Shown: positions 30,303 to 39,074 of the stretch, one piece after another | Layout: each line of letters opens with the position of its first letter | Numbering within the stretch: the first letter of the stretch is position 1 | NCBI GenBank assembly: GCA_036826475.1 | Contig: DAISWG010000004.1 | Coordinates: forward strand, 1 to 64,000 | Direction of reading: 5' to 3' | Length of the DNA: 64,000 bases | Source: Miltoncostaea sp036826475 | GTDB lineage: Bacteria; Actinomycetota; Thermoleophilia; Miltoncostaeales; Miltoncostaeaceae | Made by a program: the position numbers and the translations under genes | The notes under the pieces: model-generated | The model's input: the letters and a program-made list of their open reading frames with translations, nothing else | Databases searched by the model: none | What the model was told of the DNA's origin: nothing

Positions 30303-31469
30303 TCAAGCGTATTGCGTTGCGTCTCGGCGGGCGGCGCCGGCGTCGAGCATCAGCTTGAAGTCGTGCGGGCTGGAGGCGGCCTCCATCGCGGCGGCGAGCG
30401 GCACCCGGCCGGCGGTGACGTGGTCGAACAGGCTCTGGTCGAACGTCTGCATGCCGTAGAACTCGCCCTCGCGGATCACCTCGCTGAGGCGCCCCGTCTC
30501 GTCCGCGTTCAGGATCATGTCGCGCGCCCGGCCGGTGGTGATCATCACCTCGCAGGCGGGTACGCGGCCCTGCCCGTCGGCGGTCCGGACGAGCCGCTGG
30601 GAGATCACGCCGCGCAGCGTGCCCGCGAGCATCGCCCGCACCTGCTGCTGCTGGTGGAGCGGGAAGAAACCGATCGCGCGGTTCACGGTCTCGGTGGCGT
30701 CCAGGGTGTGCATGGTGGACAGCACGAGGTGGCCCGTCTCGGCGGCGCTCAGGGCGGTCTCCATCGTGACCAGGTCGCGGATCTCGCCGATCATGATCAC
30801 GTCGGGGTCCTGGCGCAGGACGCGCCGGAGGGCGGTGGCGAACGAGCCGGTGTCTAGGCCCACCTCGCGCTGGTTGATCAGCGACCCGCGGTCCACGTGG
30901 AGCATCTCGATCGGGTCCTCGATCGTGACCACGTGCTTGTGGGCGGTCCGGTTGATCCGGTCGATCATCGCCGCGAGCGTCGTGCTCTTGCCGGAGCCGG
31001 TCGTCCCCGTCACCAGGATGATCCCGCGCTCCTCGTCCGCCAGCTTCGAGACGGCCGGCGGGAGCTGGAGGTCCTCGACGCTCAGCACCTTGAAGGGCAC
31101 GACGCGCAGGACGATCGAGACGGAGCCGCGCTGGCGGAAGATGTTCACCCGGAAGCGGCCGAGGCCGTCGCGGGCGTGCGACAGGTCGGTCTCGCCCGTG
31201 GTCTCGAACTCCTCGCGCTTGGCGTCCTGGCCGGCGAGCAGCTCGCGGGCGAACCGGAGCGTGTCCTCGGCGGCGAGCACCGGTGAGTCCGGCACCTGCT
31301 CCAGCCGGCCGTTCACGCGGACGATCGGACGCGCCGGCACCTTGAGGTGCAGGTCGCTCGCCTTGCGCTCGATCGCGTGGGCGAGCAGCGCCCCCAGCTC
31401 GGGCGCGGTGACGGGTCGTGCGGAGGCGTCGGCCACGGGATGTGTTTCGGCAGCCGGGGCCCGTCTCAT
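30303..31469 (-). CDS. pilT: PilT-like twitching-motility ATPase (GspE/PilT family)
   Basis: 388 residues from the ATG at 31469. The whole PilT pattern is present: RKASDLHLKVPARPIVRVNG at the N terminus (read from residue 30), TGTTGSGKSTTLAAMIDR Walker A, the Asp box, HHDQDP-like RRVLRQDPDVIMIGEIRD Walker B region, and the AIRNLIRE-equivalent region near the C terminus reading DETGRLSEVIREGEFYGMQTFDQSL. PilT hexamers retract type IV pili by pilin removal. No other pilus gene is visible in this window, so its partners must be encoded elsewhere or it serves another secretion-like machine. It is divergent from the TPR protein. Confidence 0.9.
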   Translation of the reverse strand: MRRAPAAETHPVADASARPVTAPELGALLAHAIERKASDLHLKVPARPIVRVNGRLEQVPDSPVLAAEDTLRFARELLAGQDAKREEFETTGETDLSHARDGLGRFRVNIFRQRGSVSIVLRVVPFKVLSVEDLQLPPAVSKLADEERGIILVTGTTGSGKSTTLAAMIDRINRTAHKHVVTIEDPIEMLHVDRGSLINQREVGLDTGSFATALRRVLRQDPDVIMIGEIRDLVTMETALSAAETGHLVLSTMHTLDATETVNRAIGFFPLHQQQQVRAMLAGTLRGVISQRLVRTADGQGRVPACEVMITTGRARDMILNADETGRLSEVIREGEFYGMQTFDQSLFDHVTAGRVPLAAAMEAASSPHDFKLMLDAGAARRDATQYA

Positions 31470-31552
31470 GAGTCCCCGCGGACGACCGTCCCCGCGGGTC
31501 GGGACGCCGGGCCTTGGCGAAGGCCCCGGCACCCTGCGAACGTCCACGGTGC

Positions 31553-32251
31553 GTGTCCGCCGCCCGATCACCCAGGCTCCGCCGCATCCTGGTCGTCCTG
31601 GGCGTCTGGGTCGTCGTCACCGGCGTCGCCATCGCCTGGGCCGCTGCGCTCGACGATCCGGTGGGCGCCGGTTCGCGCGACGAGGCCCAGCCGGCCGCCC
31701 TCGGGCAGATCGCCGACCCGGGCTCGTCGGGGGCCGGGGCCGTCTCCGCGCCGGAGGGCTTGCCGCCGCTCGCGCTCGTGGTCGACACGCCGCTGCCCGC
31801 AGACCTGGCGGCGCTCGACGCGCGCGAGGCGGCCATCCGGCTGCGGGACCGCGTCCTGGGCGGCGGGACGGCGGAGGAGTGGGTGCTGCTCGGATCCCTG
31901 CTGCAGCAGCTGGGCCGCGGGCCGATGGCGGCCGGCTCCTTCCGCGCGGCGCTGGAGCTGGAGCCGGACGACCTCGCCGCGCAGGTGGGCCTGGCGCTCG
32001 CCGACGGGGCCACGGGATCGGACGGGGCGGAGCGCGCCGCGGCGGAGCTGCGCAGGCTCCGTGCGGCGCACCCCGACAGCCAGCTCGTCGCGTTCAACCA
32101 GGGCTGGCTCGCCGCCTACCGGCGTCAGGTGGCGCCGGCGCGGGAGGCGTGGAGGCGGACCGTCGCCCTGGATCCCGGCTCCCGTCTGGGCCAGACCGCC
32201 TCCACCCTCTTGGACGCTCTCGGAAACGGTCTCACCGGCCGAAACCCATAG
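31553..32251 (+). CDS. membrane-anchored TPR-like protein
   Basis: 232 residues if the GTG at 31553 is used; an in-frame TTG at 31514 would add 13 residues. A basic N terminus (RSPRLRR) and one hydrophobic helix (about 12-30) form a signal anchor. A disordered Ala/Pro linker follows, then TPR-like helices (VLLGSLLQQLGRGPMAAG, SFRAALELEPDDLAAQVG, LVAFNQGWLAAYRRQ, AWRRTVALDPGSRLG). Such proteins act as scaffolds at the membrane. Divergent from pilT, which might hint at a shared role, but this is weak inference. Confidence 0.72.
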   Translation: MSAARSPRLRRILVVLGVWVVVTGVAIAWAAALDDPVGAGSRDEAQPAALGQIADPGSSGAGAVSAPEGLPPLALVVDTPLPADLAALDAREAAIRLRDRVLGGGTAEEWVLLGSLLQQLGRGPMAAGSFRAALELEPDDLAAQVGLALADGATGSDGAERAAAELRRLRAAHPDSQLVAFNQGWLAAYRRQVAPAREAWRRTVALDPGSRLGQTASTLLDALGNGLTGRNP

Positions 32252-32576
32252 AGGAACGTGCGTGAGAACTTCACCGGGCGGGCACGACTGCTTAACCCTC
32301 GCGTAATGCGGCGCTGGGAATATGCGCGCGGTCCGGCGGCAGGAAGCCGCCCGCAGGCCGAGAACGCGCAGTCGTACCGACCCGGGGAAATTTTTTCGCG
32401 CAAGGGCTAAAGGTCAGGGGCCTTCGTGCCGATAGGGGTGAGCCCACCCCGCCGGAGAACCCTTGACTTCATGAAATGAAGCGGTACTTTCTCGAACGGT
32501 TGTTCGTCCAGGGCACCGTTCGTGGGTTGCGTGCACGGGTACACGCACCTCGTTCGCGCCCAGCCGGAGGTGAAGC
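32252..32576 (+). promoter_or_regulatory. intergenic region with the sigma-factor promoter
   Basis: 325 bases without a gene. TTGACT at 32463-32468, a 16-base spacer and TACTTT at 32485-32490 form a plausible housekeeping promoter, 86 bases ahead of the sigma-factor ATG. An AT-rich patch (AATTTTTT) lies near 32390. A second weak TA-containing box (GATAGGGG, near 32433) may mark another start. No further structure was recognised in the leader. Confidence 0.5.
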
Positions 32577-33662
32577 ATGACGGTGAGTGAGATGGTCGAG
32601 CTCGAGGAGGTCCAGGCGCTCCTGGCCCGGGGCCAGGAGCACGGGTTCCTCAGCATCGACGAGGTCGCGAAGTCGGTCGAGGGCGTCTCCCTCGACGAGG
32701 GGGCGGCGGAAGAGCTCTACAAGCACCTCGACGAGGTGGGCGTCGAGCTGGTCGAGGAGACCGAGGCGCGCGACCGCATGGCCGCGATCGCGGAGGCGGC
32801 GGACCGCCCGCCCCGCAAGCTCAACCTCAAGGCGGACACGAGCACCGACGCGCTCCAGCTCTTCCTCAAGGACGTGGGCCGCGTTCCGCTGCTCACCGCC
32901 CGCGAGGAGGTCGAGCTGGCCAAGCTGATCGAGCTCGGCGACCTCCAGGCCAAGAAGAAGATGGTCGAGGCCAACCTGCGCCTCGTGGTCTCCATCGCGA
33001 AGAACTACCGCAACCAGGGGCTCGCATTCCTCGACCTGATCCAGGAGGGGACCCTCGGCCTGGTGCGCGCGGCGGAGAAGTTCGACTACCGCAAGGGCTT
33101 CAAGTTCTCGACCTACGCGACCTGGTGGATCCGCCAGGCGGTGGCCCGCGCCATCGCCGACAAGGGCCGGACCATCCGCATGCCGGTGCACGTCGTCGAG
33201 AAGCTGAACAAGATCAACCGGGCCGAGCGCAAGCTCGTCAGCGAGCTGGGCCGCGAGCCGTCGATCGCCGAGATCGCCGACTCCGTGAAGCTCCCCGAGG
33301 CCGAGGTCGAGTCGATCAAGCGCAGCGCCCAGACGCCGGTGTCGCTGGAGAAGCCGGTCGGCGACGACGAGGAGTCGGAGTTCGGGCAGTTCCTGGCGGA
33401 CGACAAGGCCATCGCTCCGGAGGCCGCGGCCGAGACCGTGCTCCGCAACGAGGCCCTGCGGGACGTCCTCAACTCGCTGAGCTACCGCGAGCGGCGCGTC
33501 CTGGAGCTCCGCTACGGCCTCGGCGGCGAGCACCCGCGCACCCTGGACGAGGTCGGGCGCACGTTCAACGTCACCCGCGAGCGCATCCGGCAGATCGAGA
33601 ACCAGTCCCTCCAGAAGCTGGCCAGCCTCGCCGAGGCGCAGCGTCTGCGGGACGTCGCCTAG
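32577..33662 (+). CDS. sigA: primary RNA polymerase sigma factor (RpoD/SigA)
   Basis: 361 residues with a GGAGGTGA ribosome site before the ATG. A short region 1.1-like N terminus (FLSIDEVAKSVEG) precedes all group 1 regions: DALQLFLKDVGRVPLLTAREEVELA (1.2, read in pieces), VEANLRLVVSIAKNYR (2.1-2.2), FLDLIQEGTLGLVRAAEKFDY, KFSTYATWWIRQAVARA (2.3-2.4, -10 binding), region 3 (RMPVHVVEKLNKI), and 4.2 (TLDEVGRTFNVTRERIRQIE, -35 binding). It directs transcription of housekeeping genes. A strong terminator follows, so it is monocistronic. Its acidic stretch before region 4 (GDDEESEFGQFLADD) is normal for the family. Confidence 0.96.
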   Translation: MTVSEMVELEEVQALLARGQEHGFLSIDEVAKSVEGVSLDEGAAEELYKHLDEVGVELVEETEARDRMAAIAEAADRPPRKLNLKADTSTDALQLFLKDVGRVPLLTAREEVELAKLIELGDLQAKKKMVEANLRLVVSIAKNYRNQGLAFLDLIQEGTLGLVRAAEKFDYRKGFKFSTYATWWIRQAVARAIADKGRTIRMPVHVVEKLNKINRAERKLVSELGREPSIAEIADSVKLPEAEVESIKRSAQTPVSLEKPVGDDEESEFGQFLADDKAIAPEAAAETVLRNEALRDVLNSLSYRERRVLELRYGLGGEHPRTLDEVGRTFNVTRERIRQIENQSLQKLASLAEAQRLRDVA

Positions 33663-33695
33663 CGCGAACCGCACCACCTCTCGCTGAACGAACCG

Positions 33696-33719
33696 CGAAG
33701 GGCCCCTCGGGGCCCTTCG
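33696..33719 (+). terminator. terminator hairpin after the sigma-factor gene
   Basis: Eleven-base stem (CGAAGGGCCCC / GGGGCCCTTCG) with a two-base nominal loop, 33 bases after the stop, followed by TCGTT. Confidence 0.8.
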
Positions 33720-33754
33720 TCGTTCGAGGGGTGCGCCGGTGGTCGTTCCCGGCG

Positions 33755-33760
33755 TAGATT
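33755..33760 (+). promoter_or_regulatory. putative -10 box (TAGATT), leaderless start of the first BMP gene
   Basis: TAGATT ends 9 bases before the ATG at 33770; no ribosome-binding site lies between. Confidence 0.5.
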
Positions 33761-33769
33761 CGCCCCACC

Positions 33770-34753
33770 ATGCGCCGGTCCCGGCTCGCCATCGGGGCGC
33801 TCGTCGCCCTCGGACTCACCGCCGGGGCGCCGGCAGTGGGCACGGCCGCGCCCGAGCCGCCCAGCGTCGTCCTGGTGACGCACGACTGCGCGATGCGCGA
33901 GTTCATCTGCCCGCCGTTCGCCCAGGCGGCGCGCCGCACCGGGACTCGGGCGCGGATCGTCTCGCTCGACCCGCGGGAGGACGTGGCGGGGACGTTCGCC
34001 CTGCTGGCGCAGCAGGGGCACGACCTGGTGATCGGCGACCCGGAGATGTCACCGGAGCTGGCGGCCGTCGCCGAGCGCAACCCGCAGACCCGCTTCGCGA
34101 CGATCGACATCCCGCTCCGGGACGCGGTCCCGCGCCCGCCGAACGTCGCGGTCGTCGAGATCCGGCCGCGTGAGGCGGCGTACCTGGCGGGGTGGCTCGC
34201 CGGCCGCATGGAGCGTCTGCGCCCGGGCCCCGACGTGGTGGGCGCCGTCGGCGGCTTCCCGGTCCCGCCGGTGGACGACTTCATCGTGGCCTTCCGGGCC
34301 GGGGCGCGCCGTGCGGCGCCCGGTGTCCGCGTCCTCACCGACTACGCGCGGAGCTTCACCGACCCCACGGCCTGCGCGGTCGTCGCGGAGCGCCAGATCG
34401 CGCGGGGCGCCGGGGTGCTCCTCGACGTCGCGGGCGGCTGCGGGCCGGGCACCCTGGACGCCGCCCGCAGCGCTGGGGTGTGGGCGGTGGGCGTCGATCG
34501 TGACCGGGCGGGGCTGGGGCCGCACATCCTGACCAGCGTGCTGAAGCGGTACGACCGCGCCTTCGCGATGCTGATGCGCCAGGCGCGCACCGACCGCGCC
34601 CCGGCCGGACGGGGGATCGTCATGGGCCTCCGCGGCGGCGGCACCGAGCTGGGGCGGATCTCGCCGCGCGTGCCGGGGCGGGTGATGCGGGAGCTGGCCG
34701 GCGTGCGCCGCGCGATCCTGCGCGGGACCATTGGGGTGCCCGGTGCCGGCTGA
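33770..34753 (+). CDS. BMP-family periplasmic binding protein-like, first of three
   Basis: 327 residues. A Sec signal peptide (RRSRLAIGALVALGLTAG, cleavage near AVGTAA) has no lipobox Cys. The mature part has the Bmp fold: VVLVTHDC opening, a first-lobe GHDLVIGDPEM segment, EAAYLAGWLAGRME, VVGAVGGFPVPPVDDFIVAF, FRAGARRAAP, CGPGTLDAA, and a VGVDRDRAGLGPHILTSVLKRYDRA segment, read in pieces. BMP proteins bind nucleosides or related ligands for ABC import, or act as free sensors. No ABC permease or ATPase is near. The gene follows the sigA terminator and starts a run of three paralogues. Confidence 0.85.
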   Translation: MRRSRLAIGALVALGLTAGAPAVGTAAPEPPSVVLVTHDCAMREFICPPFAQAARRTGTRARIVSLDPREDVAGTFALLAQQGHDLVIGDPEMSPELAAVAERNPQTRFATIDIPLRDAVPRPPNVAVVEIRPREAAYLAGWLAGRMERLRPGPDVVGAVGGFPVPPVDDFIVAFRAGARRAAPGVRVLTDYARSFTDPTACAVVAERQIARGAGVLLDVAGGCGPGTLDAARSAGVWAVGVDRDRAGLGPHILTSVLKRYDRAFAMLMRQARTDRAPAGRGIVMGLRGGGTELGRISPRVPGRVMRELAGVRRAILRGTIGVPGAG

Positions 34754-35753
34754 GGCGGGCCCCCGCTTCGCGCGCCGCGGGCTCGTCGCCGCGCTCATAC
34801 TCGCCGGGCTCGCAGCCACGGGGTCGGGTGGGGCCGCCGGCGCGGCCGAGCCACCGAGCGTGGTGCTCGTCACCAGGGACTGCGCCGCCCTCGACGCCCT
34901 CTGCCCCGCCTTCCTGCGGGCCGCCCGGCGGACGGGGACGACCGCCCGGATCGTCGCTCCCGACCCCCGCGAGGACATCGCGTCCACCTTCGCCCTGCTG
35001 GGGCGTCAGGGCCACGACCTCGTCATCGGCGATCCGGGCCTCGGCGTGCAGCTCGCCGACGGCGCGGAGCGCTCCCCGGAGGGCAGGTTCGCCGCCCTCG
35101 ACGTGCCGATCGACGTGGAGGCCGGCCGGCCGCCGAACGTCGCGGTCGTCGAGATCCGCGCGCGGGGCGCGGCGTACCTCGCGGGGTGGCTCGCGGGCCG
35201 CATGGAGCGGGAGCGCCCAGGCCCCGACGTCGTCGGCGCCGTCGGGGGGCTCCCGATCCCGCCGGTCGACGGGCTCATCGTCGCATTCCGCGCGGGGGCG
35301 CTGCGCGCCGCGCCGCGGGCGACGGTGCTGCGCGGGTACTCCGGGAGCTTCACCGACCCGACGGCCTGCACGGTCGTCGCCGAGGGGCAGATCGCGAAGG
35401 GCGCCGGGGTGCTCTTCGACGCCGCCGGCGGCTGCGGCCCCGGAACCCTCGACGCCGCGCGCGGCGCGGGACGATGGGCGGTCGGCGTGGACGAGGACCG
35501 CTCGGGCCTGGGCCCGCACATCCTGACGAGCGTGGTGAAGCGGTACGACCGGGCCTATGCGCTCCTGATGCGACAGGCCGGCGACCACCGTCTGCCCGCC
35601 GACCGCGCGATCGTGATGGGCATCCGGCGCGGGGGGGTCGAGCTCGGCAGGATCTCGCCCCGGGTGCCGACGCGGGTGCGGCGGGAGCTCGCGGCCGTGC
35701 GGCGGGACCTCGTCGCCGGCCGCATCCGGGTCCCCGGCGCGGGCGACGGGTAG
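34743..35753 (+). CDS. BMP-family periplasmic binding protein-like, second of three
   Basis: 336 residues from the GTG at 34743 (an in-frame TTG at 34731 adds four residues), overlapping the first paralogue by 11 bases. An N-terminal RRGLVAALILAGLAATGSGG signal region, then VVLVTRDC, GHDLVIGDPGL, AAYLAGWLAGRMER, VVGAVGGLPIPPVDGLI, CGPGTLDAARG and LGPHILTSVVKRYDR. It differs from its neighbours mainly in the first lobe (LDALCPAFLRAARR), near where ligand contacts are made in the family, which would fit different ligands. Co-translated with the first. Confidence 0.84.
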   Translation: MPAEAGPRFARRGLVAALILAGLAATGSGGAAGAAEPPSVVLVTRDCAALDALCPAFLRAARRTGTTARIVAPDPREDIASTFALLGRQGHDLVIGDPGLGVQLADGAERSPEGRFAALDVPIDVEAGRPPNVAVVEIRARGAAYLAGWLAGRMERERPGPDVVGAVGGLPIPPVDGLIVAFRAGALRAAPRATVLRGYSGSFTDPTACTVVAEGQIAKGAGVLFDAAGGCGPGTLDAARGAGRWAVGVDEDRSGLGPHILTSVVKRYDRAYALLMRQAGDHRLPADRAIVMGIRRGGVELGRISPRVPTRVRRELAAVRRDLVAGRIRVPGAGDG

Positions 35754-35764
35754 GGCTCGCGCGC

Positions 35765-36778
35765 GTGCGGCCCCCCGGCCGGCTCGCCCTGGCGCTGCTC
35801 GCGGCCCTCGCGGCGGTCCTCGCCTGCGCCGCGACCGCGGCGCCCGGCCCGCGGGCCGCGCACGCCGACCAGCCCGACGTGGTGCTGGTCACGGGCGAGT
35901 GCGCCAGCGGCAACTTCCTGTGCAGCCAGTTCATCCGCGCCGCGAAACGCACAGGTACGCGCGCCCGGATCGTCTCCCCGGATGTCCGGGAGGACATCGT
36001 CGGGACGCTCTCGCTGCTGGCCCGGCAGGGACACGACCTGGTGATGGTGGACTTCCTGTTCGGGCGGGACCTCGCGGAGGTCGCCCCCCGGTTCCCCGCC
36101 GCCCGCTTCGGGCTCCTGGACGCGCCGCTCGCGATCGTCGACGGCGCGCCGGGCAACGTCGCCGCCGCCGTCACCCGCCCGCACGAGGCCTCGTACCTGG
36201 CCGGCTGGCTGGCGGCCCGCCTCGAGCGGCGGCGGCGGGGGCCCGATGTGGTGGGGGTGGTGGGCGGCGAGCCGATCCCACCCGTGCAGGACTTCGTCAT
36301 CGGCTTCCGGGCCGGGGCGAAGGCGGCGTCGCCCGGCGTCCGCGTCCTGATCGGCTATTCGGACGACTTCGTCGACCCCACCAAGTGCGCCGCCGTCGCC
36401 CGCCGCCAGATCGCCCGGGGCGCCGGGACGGTGTTCGACGTCGCCGGCGGCTGCGGCCCCGGCACGCTCGCGGCGGCCAAGGCCGCTGGGGTGTGGGCGA
36501 TCGGCGTCGACGCGGACCGCTCGGGCCTGGGGCCCCACATCCTGACGAGCGTGGTGAAGCGCTACGACCGGGAGGTGGCCCTGATGATGCGCGGCGTCGC
36601 GAACGGGAACCTGCGGTACGGGCGGACCACGGTCCTGGGCCTGAAGGCCGGCGGCGCCGAGCTGGGGCGCATCAGCCGTCGCGTCCCGGCGCCGGTGCTG
36701 GCCGAGCTGGCGGCGGTGCGGACGCGGATCGTCTCGGGGAGGATCCGCGTCCCCGGCATCACCCTCCCCCGTCCGTAG
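35765..36778 (+). CDS. BMP-family periplasmic binding protein-like, third of three
   Basis: 337 residues from the GTG at 35765, 11 bases after the second paralogue. The signal region LALALLAALAAVLACAATA includes a possible lipobox (VLAC), unlike the other two, so this copy may be lipid-anchored. The body repeats the pattern: VVLVTGECASGNF, GHDLVMVDFLFG, EASYLAGWLAARLE, VVGVVGGEPIPPVQDFVIGF, FRAGAKAASP, CGPGTLAAAKAAG, LGPHILTSVVKRYDRE. Its end overlaps the convergent SARP gene by 20 bases. Three copies in tandem without any transporter gene is unusual. Confidence 0.84.
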   Translation: MRPPGRLALALLAALAAVLACAATAAPGPRAAHADQPDVVLVTGECASGNFLCSQFIRAAKRTGTRARIVSPDVREDIVGTLSLLARQGHDLVMVDFLFGRDLAEVAPRFPAARFGLLDAPLAIVDGAPGNVAAAVTRPHEASYLAGWLAARLERRRRGPDVVGVVGGEPIPPVQDFVIGFRAGAKAASPGVRVLIGYSDDFVDPTKCAAVARRQIARGAGTVFDVAGGCGPGTLAAAKAAGVWAIGVDADRSGLGPHILTSVVKRYDREVALMMRGVANGNLRYGRTTVLGLKAGGAELGRISRRVPAPVLAELAAVRTRIVSGRIRVPGITLPRP

Positions 36779-38576
36779 TCGTCGCCCCCCGGTCGTCACC
36801 GGCCGGCTCCGAGACCGCGACCCACACGTACCCGGCGCCTACGGCGATGTCGGCCGGGCTGCCACCGACGGGGATGACGGCGCGCACCTCGCCGGTGCCG
36901 GGATCGACGCGCTGGACGGTCCCGTCCGGCCACGAGGCCACCCACACCGACCCGTCGCCCACGGCGATGCCGTTCGAGCCCCGGCCGGCCTGCGCCGTGA
37001 GCTCCGTCGCGCCCGTGTCCGCGTCGATCTTCCAGAGCCTGCCGTCGTCGGCGGCCCCGACCCAGACGGCGCCCTCGCCCTCCGCCGCGAGCGGCATGAT
37101 GAACTCGCCGGCGTAGAACTCGGCGGTCACCCGGCCGGAGGAGCGTTCCACCCGCTTCGCCCGGCGCCGGAACGACGTGGCCCAGACGCCGTCGCCGACG
37201 ATCACGGACTGGAGCGCGGATGCGTCGCCGAGGTCGGTGACCGCCCCGACGTCCCCCGTGCCCGCGTCGATCTCCACGAGGCCGCCGCGCGCGCCCGCCC
37301 AGACCGACTCGTCTCCCGCCGCCACCGACGACACCGTCGCGGCCTCGATCGCCCCGGGCTCGCCGAGCGGGATGCGGCGGGTCACGCCGTTCAGCGCCAC
37401 GTCGATCTGCAGCACCTCCCCGAAGCCCCCGGTGGCGGCCCAGAGCGCGCCCGCGCCCTGGTCGAGGTCGACCACGGGGGCCCCGACGCCGATGATGGCG
37501 ACGCGCTGGCGGGTGGTCGCGTCCACGAAGGAGACCGTGCCGTCGCGTGCGTCGCCGACCCACGCGCCCCGCTCGTCGGCGGCGACCGAGATCGGCCGCG
37601 ACCCGGCGCCCACGGATGCGACCACCTCGTCGGTGGCCGGGTCGATCATCACCACGGACGGGACCGTCACGGCCACGCCGTCGGCGGTGTCGCGCGTCAG
37701 GACCAGCGCCAGCACGGCCGCCACCACCAGCGCGACGGCGGCGCCGGCGAGCACGATCGTGCGCCGGCGGCGGACGCGCGGGTCGCGGATCGGCGGCGGC
37801 ACGTGCGGCGGGGCGGCGGGGGCGTCGCGGGCGGGGCCGCCGAGGGCCGGATCCTGGTTCAGGATCGCGCGGTGCGCCCGCGCCAGCTCGGGCCCCGGGT
37901 CGACACCCAGCTCCGCGGCGAGCGTCCGGCGGCCACGCTCGTAGAGGTCGAGGGCGTCGGCCTGCCGGCCGTCGCGGTACATGGCGAGCATGGCGAGGGC
38001 GCGGAGCCGCTCGCGCAGGGGGTGCGCGGCGACGAGGGCGTCGAGCTGCCCGGCCAGGCCGGCGGTGCGGCCGGTCCGCAGGAGCGCCTCGGCGCGGTCC
38101 TCCGTGGCGGCGAGGCGGGTCTCCTCGAGCCGGCGGATCGCGTCCTGGGCGAACTCGTCGTACGCCACGTCGGCCAGGGCCGGGCCGCGCCACAGGTCCA
38201 GGGCCTCGTCCAGGACGCCGGCCGCGCCATCGGCGTCCTCGTCGTCGAGGCGCTGCCGTCCCTCCGCGGCGAGGCGGGTGAAGCGGGTGGCGTCGACGGC
38301 GTCGGCGGACACCTCGAGCGCGTAGCCCGGGGCGCGGGTGACGATCGCCCCGGGGATGACCCGGCGCAGGTGCGACACGTAGCCCTGGACCGCCTTGGCG
38401 GCGGTGCCCGGCGGCGCGGCGCCCCACAGCGCGTCGACGATGCGGTCGACGGGGACCACCCGGCCGCGCTCCACCAGCAGCAGCGCGAGCAACGTCCGCT
38501 CCCGGCCGGCGGGGACGCGCACCTCGGCGCCATCGTCGCCGAGAACCCGCATGGCACCAAGGATCTGGAACTCCAC
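36759..38576 (-). CDS. SARP/AfsR-type regulator with BTAD domain, transmembrane helix and beta-propeller
   Basis: 605 residues from the GTG at 38576. An OmpR-like DNA-binding domain (about 1-90; FQILGAMRVLGDDGAEV, RERTLLALLLVERGRVV, DRIVDALWG), a BTAD helical domain (about 95-245; RFTRLAAEGRQRL, LWRGPALADVAYDEF, LRERLRALAMLAMYRDGR), one membrane span (about 275-300) and a C-terminal beta-propeller of vgb/YVTN-type repeats (VTVPSVVMIDPATDEVVASVG, read in pieces; GAVWVGAADDGRLWKIDADTG). SARPs activate secondary-metabolite operons. A membrane-anchored form with an outward-facing propeller suggests that an external signal could gate DNA binding, which is inference. Confidence 0.85.
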   Translation of the reverse strand: MEFQILGAMRVLGDDGAEVRVPAGRERTLLALLLVERGRVVPVDRIVDALWGAAPPGTAAKAVQGYVSHLRRVIPGAIVTRAPGYALEVSADAVDATRFTRLAAEGRQRLDDEDADGAAGVLDEALDLWRGPALADVAYDEFAQDAIRRLEETRLAATEDRAEALLRTGRTAGLAGQLDALVAAHPLRERLRALAMLAMYRDGRQADALDLYERGRRTLAAELGVDPGPELARAHRAILNQDPALGGPARDAPAAPPHVPPPIRDPRVRRRRTIVLAGAAVALVVAAVLALVLTRDTADGVAVTVPSVVMIDPATDEVVASVGAGSRPISVAADERGAWVGDARDGTVSFVDATTRQRVAIIGVGAPVVDLDQGAGALWAATGGFGEVLQIDVALNGVTRRIPLGEPGAIEAATVSSVAAGDESVWAGARGGLVEIDAGTGDVGAVTDLGDASALQSVIVGDGVWATSFRRRAKRVERSSGRVTAEFYAGEFIMPLAAEGEGAVWVGAADDGRLWKIDADTGATELTAQAGRGSNGIAVGDGSVWVASWPDGTVQRVDPGTGEVRAVIPVGGSPADIAVGAGYVWVAVSEPAGDDRGATTTDGGG

Positions 38577-38689
38577 CCCGCGCCCCCTTACCGGCGCCTG
38601 ACCGGTCGTGACCGACGTCCGACCGGCGGCGCGCAGCCTACGCCGCGACCGGGGCCGACGGGGCTCTGGCGGAGCGGGAGGCGGACACG

Positions 38690-39037
38690 ATGGGCATCGA
38701 CGGGACCCGGGTGATGACCGGCCTCGCGGGCGCGGTGGTCGCCGCCGCACTCGGCGTCGGCATCGCCGCGGGGCAGTCCGGCACGACGGCGGCGACGCAG
38801 CCGGTGGACATCGACCCGAGCTGCGTGCTGGGGATCACGTCGGTGGACGTCCCCCCGGGGGCGGCGCCGTGGGAGCTGGGGCTCCGCGCGCGCAGCGACG
38901 GACTCGACCGGCAGTACGGGCTCGGGCGTTACGCGCCGGGCGGCGCGTGCGCGGACGTCCCGGACTGGTTCCGGGCGCTCGTGCTGCGCGGCGACGCGAT
39001 GAACCGCGCGGGCGGGCTCGGCCTGTACGCCCCGTGA
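38690..39037 (+). CDS. small secreted protein of unknown function
   Basis: 115 residues from the ATG at 38690. A signal peptide (VMTGLAGAVVAAALGVGIAAG, about 9-29; read in two parts) is followed by a mature part with two Cys (SCVLGITSVDVPPG and GGACADVPDWF) that could form a disulfide, and a repeated GLGRYAPGG / GLGLYAP motif. It is divergent from the SARP gene with 113 bases between. Not recognised. Confidence 0.7.
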   Translation: MGIDGTRVMTGLAGAVVAAALGVGIAAGQSGTTAATQPVDIDPSCVLGITSVDVPPGAAPWELGLRARSDGLDRQYGLGRYAPGGACADVPDWFRALVLRGDAMNRAGGLGLYAP

Positions 39038-39062
39038 CCGTCTCACCGGCCACGCCACGGGG

Positions 39063-39068
39063 TAGTCT
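39063..39068 (+). promoter_or_regulatory. putative -10 box (TAGTCT), leaderless start of the 59-residue membrane protein
   Basis: TAGTCT ends 6 bases before the GTG at 39075; no ribosome-binding site lies between. Confidence 0.5.
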
Positions 39069-39074
39069 CGTGGC

